A stretch of 64,000 bases of DNA, taken from NCBI RefSeq assembly GCF_900104705.1, contig NZ_LT629734.1, positions 992,001 through 1,056,000 on the forward strand, read 5' to 3'. The DNA comes from Agrococcus carbonis (GTDB taxonomy: Bacteria; Actinomycetota; Actinomycetes; Actinomycetales; Microbacteriaceae). This document shows, piece after piece, positions 58,664-64,000 of the stretch. The notes below the pieces were generated by a model that was not told the origin of the DNA, did no database searches, and worked only from the letters and a program-made list of their open reading frames with translations. The stretch's first letter is position 1, and each line of letters starts with the position of its first letter. The position numbers were made by a program, and so were the translations under genes.

Positions 58664-60007
58664 ATGAGCCAGCCCGACGTCTCACGCACCGGGGCGGAGG
58701 CGACCGACGAGATCGTCGTCAGCCCCCGCGAGGTGCGCCGCATCGCCGGCGCCGCCTTCGTCGGCACGGCGCTCGAGTGGTACGACTACTTCCTGTTCGG
58801 CACTGCGGCGGCGCTCGTGTTCAACCGCCTGTTCTTCAGCGAGCTCGACCCCACCGCGGCGATCCTGGCGTCGCTCGCGACCTTCGGCGTCGGCTTCGCC
58901 GCGCGCCCGATCGGCGCCTTCGTCTTCGGCGTGCTCGGCGACCGCATCGGCCGCCGCCCCACGCTCATCCTCACGATCGTGCTCATCGGCCTCGCGACCG
59001 GCCTCATCGGCGTCCTGCCGACCTACGCCGACATCGGCATCATCGCTCCCGCCGCGCTCGTCGCGCTGCGCCTGTTCCAGGGCCTCGCGGTCGGCGGCGA
59101 ATGGGGCGGCGCGACGACGATCGCGATCGAGCACGCGCCGATCAAGCAGCGCGCCCGCTACGCGGCGCTCGTGCAGGTCGGCTCACCGGTCGGCACGCTC
59201 ATGTCGTCGGGCGCGATCGCGCTCGTGCTGCTCTTCCCGCCGGAGACGTTCGACGCGTGGGCCTGGCGCCTGCCGTTCCTCGCGGCGTTCCCGCTGCTCG
59301 GCATCGCGCTCTGGATCCGCATGAAGGTCGAGGAGTCGCCGATCTTCGAGGACCTCGTCAAGGCCGGCGACCGCGCGAAGGTGCCCGCCGCTCAGGTCTT
59401 CACCCGCGCAGGCGGCCGGCTCGCGGTCGCGACCATGGCGGCGTTCCTCGGCGTCGGCGGCTTCTACGTCATGAACACGTTCGTCGTGAGCTACACCGCG
59501 AACACCCTCGGTCTCGACCGCCAGATCGCGGTCAACGCGACGCTCGTCGCCGCGGTCGCGCAGATCGTCGTGATCCTGCTGTGCGGCCGCCTCGCCGAGC
59601 GCGTCGGCCCCGGCCGCGTCACCTTCTGGGGCGGCCTCGCGACGGCCGCCGCAGCGTGGCCGCTCTTCCTGCTGATCGACACGGGCTCGCCCTTCGCGAT
59701 CGTGTTCGCCGTGACGGCCGGCATCGCGCTGCTGACGATCACCTACGCCGTGACCGGTGCGCTGCTGAGCGAGCTGTTCCCGCCCGAGCTGCGCTACAGC
59801 GGCGTCTCGCTCGGCTACAACATCGCCGGCGCGCTCTCGGGCTTCCTGCCGTTCATCGCCACCTGGATGATCAGCCTCTCGGGCGAATCGGTGTCGTGGC
59901 CCGCAGTCCTGATCCTCGCGGTCGTCGCGCTCATCACCGCGGCCGGCGGCTTCATCGGCGAGCGGCTGCGCGTGCAGGACAAGGAGATCGTGCGCAGCAG
60001 CCACTAG
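58664..60007 (+). CDS. MFS transporter, metabolite:H+ symporter (MHS) type
   Basis: 447 residues, 12 helices. ALEWYDYFLFGTAAALVFNRLFF at the N-terminus, RPIGAFVFGVLGDRIGRRPTL, LRLFQGLAVGGEWGGATT and YAVTGALLSELFPPELRYSGVSLGYN are MHS (shikimate/proline/dicarboxylate) signatures. GGAGGAG is 6 nt before ATG. Lying beside the PucR locus it may import the substrate of the amidases. The 3' end shares its CTAG with the convergent next gene. Confidence 0.9.
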   Translation: MSQPDVSRTGAEATDEIVVSPREVRRIAGAAFVGTALEWYDYFLFGTAAALVFNRLFFSELDPTAAILASLATFGVGFAARPIGAFVFGVLGDRIGRRPTLILTIVLIGLATGLIGVLPTYADIGIIAPAALVALRLFQGLAVGGEWGGATTIAIEHAPIKQRARYAALVQVGSPVGTLMSSGAIALVLLFPPETFDAWAWRLPFLAAFPLLGIALWIRMKVEESPIFEDLVKAGDRAKVPAAQVFTRAGGRLAVATMAAFLGVGGFYVMNTFVVSYTANTLGLDRQIAVNATLVAAVAQIVVILLCGRLAERVGPGRVTFWGGLATAAAAWPLFLLIDTGSPFAIVFAVTAGIALLTITYAVTGALLSELFPPELRYSGVSLGYNIAGALSGFLPFIATWMISLSGESVSWPAVLILAVVALITAAGGFIGERLRVQDKEIVRSSH

Positions 60008-60690
60008 CCCTGCGGCGCCGTCGAGCGCAGCGCGTCGATCACCGGCGCGCTGCGCTCGACGCGTCTCGCGGGGATCGCGTGCACGGCCGCGATCGCGAGC
60101 ATCCACACGACGCCGATCGCCGCGGCGACGTACTCGAGGGTCGAGCCGATGTCGGTGTTGCCGCGCGCGAGCGAGATGATGCCGCCGGTGGCCGCGATCA
60201 CCGCAACCGCGAGGCCGCCGGCGATCGAGAGCCTCGCGACCCACCGATCGCGCGCGGTCGCGAACTGCAGCATCACGACGCACCCCGCCGCGAAGGCGAG
60301 CACCGCCGCGACGATGTGCACCCAGTCGCGCCACTGCGCCTCGGCGGTCAGCAGCGACGGGCAGCCCACCGAGCACGGCACCGCGGCCGCGACGAGGAAC
60401 AGCGTGCCGGCGCCGAGCAGCATCGCCGCGGGGCTCCAGCGCCGCAGCAGCGGCAGCCTCGTGCGCACGTCGCGCACGACGACCGCGACGAGCATGATCC
60501 CGGCGACGACGAGCACGAAGCCGACCTGGAACTGCGCGGCCGTCGGCATCGTGAGGGCGCCGAGCTCCGAGATGTACAGGTAGCGGCCGAGCGACGCCCG
60601 CGCGTGACCGATCACGGCGGCGCCGGCGACGAGGGACACGGCGGCGACGGCGGCGACGGCGATGTCGGCCCGGGAGGAGCGCGGGGGCAC
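60004..60690 (-). CDS. DUF998-like multi-pass membrane protein
   Basis: 228 residues, six to seven hydrophobic segments, e.g. IAVAAVAAVSLVAGAAVIGHAR, VGFVLVVAGIMLVAVVV, AAMLLGAGTLFLVAAAVPCSVGC, VHIVAAVLAFAAGCVVML. A Cys pair (CSVGC) lies in a loop. The pattern fits DUF998 proteins of unknown function. Start GTG 60690 has TACAGT at 60697-60702, 6 nt upstream; the longer reading from 60723 lies upstream of that promoter. CTAG at 60004-60007 supplies both converging stop codons. Confidence 0.8.
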   Translation of the reverse strand: MPPRSSRADIAVAAVAAVSLVAGAAVIGHARASLGRYLYISELGALTMPTAAQFQVGFVLVVAGIMLVAVVVRDVRTRLPLLRRWSPAAMLLGAGTLFLVAAAVPCSVGCPSLLTAEAQWRDWVHIVAAVLAFAAGCVVMLQFATARDRWVARLSIAGGLAVAVIAATGGIISLARGNTDIGSTLEYVAAAIGVVWMLAIAAVHAIPARRVERSAPVIDALRSTAPQG

Positions 60691-60793
60691 ACGAGCACTG
60701 TAGTCGCGCCCCGCATCCGTCACACGTCGTCATCCGGACATCTGCGCGTCATGCGCGTGCGCTACCGTCGAGGCTCACGCGGAAGGAAGTGCG

Positions 60794-61747
60794 ATGCGAG
60801 CAGTGCTGGTGCGGGAGTTCGGCCCGACCGACCAGGTCGAGGTGGGCGAGATCGAGCGACCGCTCAAGCTCGGCACGGAGGTCATCGTCGACGTGCACGC
60901 CGCGGGCATGAACCCGATCGACTACAAGACCGTGCTGGGCAAGGGCGCCGCGAAGGCCGTCGAGCCGCTGCTGCCCTGGGTGCCGGGCGGCGACGTCGCC
61001 GGCGTCGTCGCCGAGGGCCCCTACGAGGCGCACGACCTGCAGCCGGGCGATGCCGTCTTCGGCGTCGCCAACCACTGGCGCACGCGCGGCTCCTACGCCG
61101 AGCAGGTCGTCGTGCCGAGCCTCGCGCTCGCCCCCAAGCCCGAGTCGCTCAGCTTCGAGCAGGCCGCCGCGGTGCCGTGCGCCGCGCTCACGGCATGGGA
61201 CGCGGTCGTGCGCATCGCCAAGGCGCGCGCGGGCCAGCGCATCCTCATCCACGCGGGCGCGGGCGGCGTTGGCCACTTCGCCGTGCAGTTCGCCAAGTAC
61301 TTCGGCGCCCAGGTCGCCACGACCGTCTCGGCGCGCAACGTCGACTTCGTGCGCTCGCTCGGCGCCGACGAGGTCGTCGACTACACGGCCGAGCGCTTCG
61401 AGGACGTGCTGCAGAAGGTCGACGTCGTCGTCGACCTCATCGGCAACGTCGCCGACGACACCGGCACCCGCTCGCTCGACGTGCTCAAGCACGGCGGGCT
61501 CTACCTCAACGTGCCGACCGGCTCGTGGCCCGAGTACGCCGCCGCGAGCGCAGAGCGGGGCCTGCGCGCCTCGTCGGTCAAGGTCGAGGCCGACGGCTCG
61601 AACCTCGGCATCATCGGCCGCCTCATCGACGCCGGCGACGTACGCGTCGAGGTGCAGCGCACCTACCCGCTCGACGGCATCCGCGACGCCTTCGCCGAGC
61701 TGCAGGGCGGCCACGTGCGCGGCAAGCTCGTGCTGCAGGTGCGCTGA
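60794..61747 (+). CDS. Medium-chain NADP-dependent oxidoreductase (quinone-reductase-like)
   Basis: 317 residues. MDR superfamily without the structural zinc Cys cluster: GMNPIDYKTVLGKGA, PWVPGGDVAGVV near the N-terminus, AALTAWDAVV, and Rossmann motif HAGAGGVGHFAVQFAKYFGA (G-x-x-G-x-x-x). Ends DAFAELQGGHVRGKLVLQV, typical of zeta-crystallin/QOR-like enzymes. GGAAGG lies 6 nt upstream of ATG 60794. Confidence 0.88.
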   Translation: MRAVLVREFGPTDQVEVGEIERPLKLGTEVIVDVHAAGMNPIDYKTVLGKGAAKAVEPLLPWVPGGDVAGVVAEGPYEAHDLQPGDAVFGVANHWRTRGSYAEQVVVPSLALAPKPESLSFEQAAAVPCAALTAWDAVVRIAKARAGQRILIHAGAGGVGHFAVQFAKYFGAQVATTVSARNVDFVRSLGADEVVDYTAERFEDVLQKVDVVVDLIGNVADDTGTRSLDVLKHGGLYLNVPTGSWPEYAAASAERGLRASSVKVEADGSNLGIIGRLIDAGDVRVEVQRTYPLDGIRDAFAELQGGHVRGKLVLQVR

Positions 61748-61784
61748 GTCGGCGAACCCGCCTCCGGCAGTGCAGGATGGTCGC

Positions 61785-63437
61785 ATGAGCGACGCGAAGA
61801 AGCAGCCGCTGCTGGAGGTCTCCGGACTCAAGGTGGAGTTCACGACCCAGGACGGCCTCGTCACCGCAGTGCACGAGGCGAGCCTCACGATCGGGCGGGG
61901 CGAGACCCTCGCGATCGTGGGCGAGTCCGGCTCGGGCAAGTCCACGACCGCGATGGCGGTGATCGGTCTGCTGCCGGGCAACGGCCGCGTGACCGCCGGC
62001 AGCATCCGCCTCGACGGCGACGAGCTCGTCGGCGCGAGCGAGGGGCGGATGCGGAGCGTGCGCGGCCGCCGCATCGGGCTCGTGCCGCAGGATCCGATGT
62101 CGAACCTCAACCCGGTGGCGAGGATCGGCACGCAGGTCGCCGAGACGCTGCTCGCGCACGGCCTCGCGACCCGCAAGGACGTCGACCAGAAGGTCGTCGA
62201 GACGCTCGAGGCCGCGGGCCTGCCGGACGCCGCGGAGCGCGCGAAGCAGTACCCGCACGAGTTCTCCGGCGGCATGCGCCAGCGCGCCCTCATCGCCATC
62301 GGGCTCGCGTGCCGCCCCGATCTGCTCATCGCCGACGAGCCGACGAGCGCGCTCGACGTCACGGTGCAGCGCACGATCCTCGACCAGCTCGAGTCGATGA
62401 CGCAGGAGCTCGGCACCTCGGTGCTGCTCATCACGCACGACCTCGGGCTCGCCGCCGAGCGCGCGCAGCAGGTCGTCGTCATGCACCGCGGCCGCGTCGT
62501 CGAGCAGGGCCCCGCGAAGCAGATCCTCGAGCAGCCGCAGCACCCCTACACGCAGTCCCTCGTCAAGGCGGCTCCGTCGGTCGCGATGGCACGGCTGCGC
62601 CCGGAGGACTTCGGCTCGACGAGCCAGGGGGCGGATGCGCCGGCCGCCGCCGACGCGATCGTCGAGTTCGAGGGCGTCGGCAAGGAGTTCCACGTGCGGG
62701 GCCGGCGCGAGCCGTTCAAGGCCGTCGACGACGTCTCGCTCACGGTGCCGCGCGGCACGACCGTCTCGATCGTCGGCGAGTCGGGGTCCGGCAAGACCAC
62801 CACGGCGCGGATGCTGCTGAAGGCGATCGAGCCCACGAGCGGCACGGTGCGCTTCGAGGGCAAGGACGTCTTCGCGCTCTCGCGCGAGGAGCAGCGCGAG
62901 TTCCGGCAGCGCGTGCAGCCGGTGTTCCAGGACCCGTACTCGTCGCTCAACCCCATGTTCACGATCGAGCGCATCATCGAGGAGCCGCTCGCGTTCTACC
63001 GCAAGGGCTCGAAGCCCGAGCGCCGGCGCCGCGTGCTCGAGCTGCTCGACCAGGTCGCGCTGCCGGCATCGATGGCGCGCCGGTACCCCTCGGAGCTCTC
63101 GGGCGGCCAGCGGCAGCGCGTCGCGATCGCGCGGGCGCTCGCGCTCAAGCCCGACGTCGTCGTGTGCGACGAGCCGGTCTCGGCGCTCGACGTGCTCGTG
63201 CAGGACCAGATCCTCCGGCTGCTGCGCGACCTGCAGGACGAGCTGGGGCTCAGCTACCTCTTCATCTCGCACGACCTCGCGGTGGTGCGGCTCATCAGCG
63301 ACTACGTCGCCGTGATGCAGAACGGCAGGCTCGTCGAGGCGGCGACCTCGGAGGAGATCTTCACGAACCCGCGGGACCCGTACACGCGCAAGCTGCTCGC
63401 GTCGATCCCGGGCAACGAGCTGCAGATCGCGAGCTGA
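61785..63437 (+). CDS. Dipeptide/oligopeptide ABC transporter, two fused ATPase domains (DppD-DppF-like)
   Basis: 550 residues. Two complete nucleotide-binding domains. First: GESGSGKSTTAMAV, VPQDPMSNLNPVARIG, FSGGMRQRALIAIGLA, LLIADEPTSALDVTVQ. Second (from about 285): GESGSGKTTTARML, FQDPYSSLNPMFTIE, LSGGQRQRVAIARAL. Each domain ends in the Dpp/Opp-specific HPYTQ or DPYTRKLL tail. The permease gene at 63648-64000 lies on the opposite strand, which is atypical for such systems. AGGA lies about 7 nt before ATG 61785. Confidence 0.95.
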   Translation: MSDAKKQPLLEVSGLKVEFTTQDGLVTAVHEASLTIGRGETLAIVGESGSGKSTTAMAVIGLLPGNGRVTAGSIRLDGDELVGASEGRMRSVRGRRIGLVPQDPMSNLNPVARIGTQVAETLLAHGLATRKDVDQKVVETLEAAGLPDAAERAKQYPHEFSGGMRQRALIAIGLACRPDLLIADEPTSALDVTVQRTILDQLESMTQELGTSVLLITHDLGLAAERAQQVVVMHRGRVVEQGPAKQILEQPQHPYTQSLVKAAPSVAMARLRPEDFGSTSQGADAPAAADAIVEFEGVGKEFHVRGRREPFKAVDDVSLTVPRGTTVSIVGESGSGKTTTARMLLKAIEPTSGTVRFEGKDVFALSREEQREFRQRVQPVFQDPYSSLNPMFTIERIIEEPLAFYRKGSKPERRRRVLELLDQVALPASMARRYPSELSGGQRQRVAIARALALKPDVVVCDEPVSALDVLVQDQILRLLRDLQDELGLSYLFISHDLAVVRLISDYVAVMQNGRLVEAATSEEIFTNPRDPYTRKLLASIPGNELQIAS

Positions 63438-63461
63438 GGGGCGCCGGCGGGGGCGGTTCCG

Positions 63462-63637
63462 GTCTCGTGACGCGTCGCGCTGCGCGCGGCGCTCCTCGAC
63501 CTACGAGGGAGGGCCGCGCTGCGCGCGGCGCTCCTCGACCGTCCCGCACGCTCGTCGAGGAGTGCCGAAGGCACGTATCGAGACGACGCATGGACTCTCC
63601 CGGGTCTCGATGCGGCGGCTCCGCCGGCTCCTCGACC
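63462..63637. repeat. Family A intergenic elements (copy 5, composite)
   Basis: Three related pieces fill the gap between the ATPase and permease genes: GGTCTCGTGACGCG...CTCCTCGACC (63462-63501) with a second CTCCTCGACC end at 63531-63540, a reverse-oriented CGAGGAGTGCCGAAGGCAC to TATCGAGACG (63556-63587) and a final GGTCTCGATGCGGCGG to CTCCTCGACC (63604-63637). The most complex instance in the window. Confidence 0.7.
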
Positions 63638-63647
63638 AGCGTGGGCG

Positions 63648-64000
63648 CTACCGCTTGCGGGTGCGGGGGTCCATCGCCTCGCGCAGCGCCTCGCCCAGCA
63701 GGGTGAAGCCGAGCGCGGTGATCATGATGCACACGCCCGGCAGGAACGCGAGCGACGGCGCGATCGCGAGCTCGTTCTGCGCGTAGGTGAGCATGCGGCC
63801 CCACTCGGCGGTCTCCGGCCGGCCGCCGCCGAGGCCGAGGAACGACAGCGCCGCCGCGTCGATCACCGCGGTCGCGAGCGTCAGCGTGGCCTGCACGATC
63901 ACTGGCCCCACCGAGTTCGGCAGCAGGTGCGTCATCGTGATGCGTCCCGTGCCGAGCCCGAGCGTGCGCGCCGCGAGGATGTAGTCGGACTCGCGCTGGC
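63648..64000 (-). CDS. Dipeptide-type ABC transporter permease (DppC-like), N-terminus outside window
   Basis: The C-terminal 117 residues of a binding-protein-dependent permease. SDYILAARTLGLGTGRI then HLLPN is the EAA loop that contacts the ATPases; membrane segments VIVQATLTLATAVIDAAALSFLGLG and PSLAFLPGVCIMITALGFTLLGEALREAMDPR end the protein, as in DppC/OppC. Upstream sequence continues past 64000. It converges on the fused ATPase gene. Confidence 0.92.
   Translation of the reverse strand, partial: QRESDYILAARTLGLGTGRITMTHLLPNSVGPVIVQATLTLATAVIDAAALSFLGLGGGRPETAEWGRMLTYAQNELAIAPSLAFLPGVCIMITALGFTLLGEALREAMDPRTRKR

Overview
The window is high-GC chromosomal DNA from an actinobacterium. 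Gene order is typical of the phylum: topA-tmk beside a reduced Tad pilus locus and acs, as in mycobacteria; SRP RNA-dnaX-recR-lysC-asd; and pta-ackA. Codon use, the abundance of 4-nt ATGA/GTGA overlaps and the paired PBP/metallophosphoesterase genes point to Microbacteriaceae; an Agrococcus-like genus is a guess. I see no prophage, IS element, transposase or CRISPR array. Nearly all DNA is ordinary core genome, and the unusual material lies in the gaps.

Layout. 1-6.6 kb: end of tmk, topA, then a compact tad-type secretion/pilus operon (minus strand). 6.9-14.9 kb: acs, RidA, a bifunctional PBP with PASTA repeats, a metallophosphoesterase, tRNA-Pro, thymidine kinase and a LuxR-type regulator. 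14.9-24 kb: mqo, asd-lysC, recR-dnaX-SRP RNA and a DUF2231/cytochrome b5 fusion. 23.3-29.9 kb: ackA-pta diverging from a secreted subtilisin. 29.9-30.3 kb: tRNA-Ser followed by three 82-bp tandem units, each repeating its 3' end. 30.5-37 kb: a receiver/HEAT/glycosyltransferase operon overlapping tail-to-tail with a histidine kinase/HerA ATPase operon. 36.9-41.7 kb: an MFS/amidohydrolase pair, two opposed arrays of exact 20-bp period, an SRPBCC protein and an MFS carrier. 42-51.6 kb: transsulfuration pair (cystathionine beta-synthase and gamma-synthase/lyase), an alkyltransferase-like protein, an ABC exporter, an MBL hydrolase, rplJ-rplL with leader, and a two-component system. 51.7-64 kb: a kinase-fold protein, a YqaJ nuclease, a hydrolase, a PucR-controlled amide-catabolism locus, MFS and membrane proteins, an MDR oxidoreductase and dipeptide ABC transporter parts cut by the window end.

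Cross-cutting signals. More than ten genes have a TANNNT-like hexamer 6-7 nt before the start codon and no Shine-Dalgarno, indicating leaderless transcripts; this also settles several starts. Three families of intergenic repeats occur: a GGTCTCGTGACG...CTCCTCGACC hairpin element in five gaps, the 20-bp GGTCACTTCC arrays, and GTCGTGACCACCC inverted repeats. The most unusual features are the two opposed 20-bp arrays (39370-39780) and the tRNA-Ser 3'-end repeat (30011-30256).
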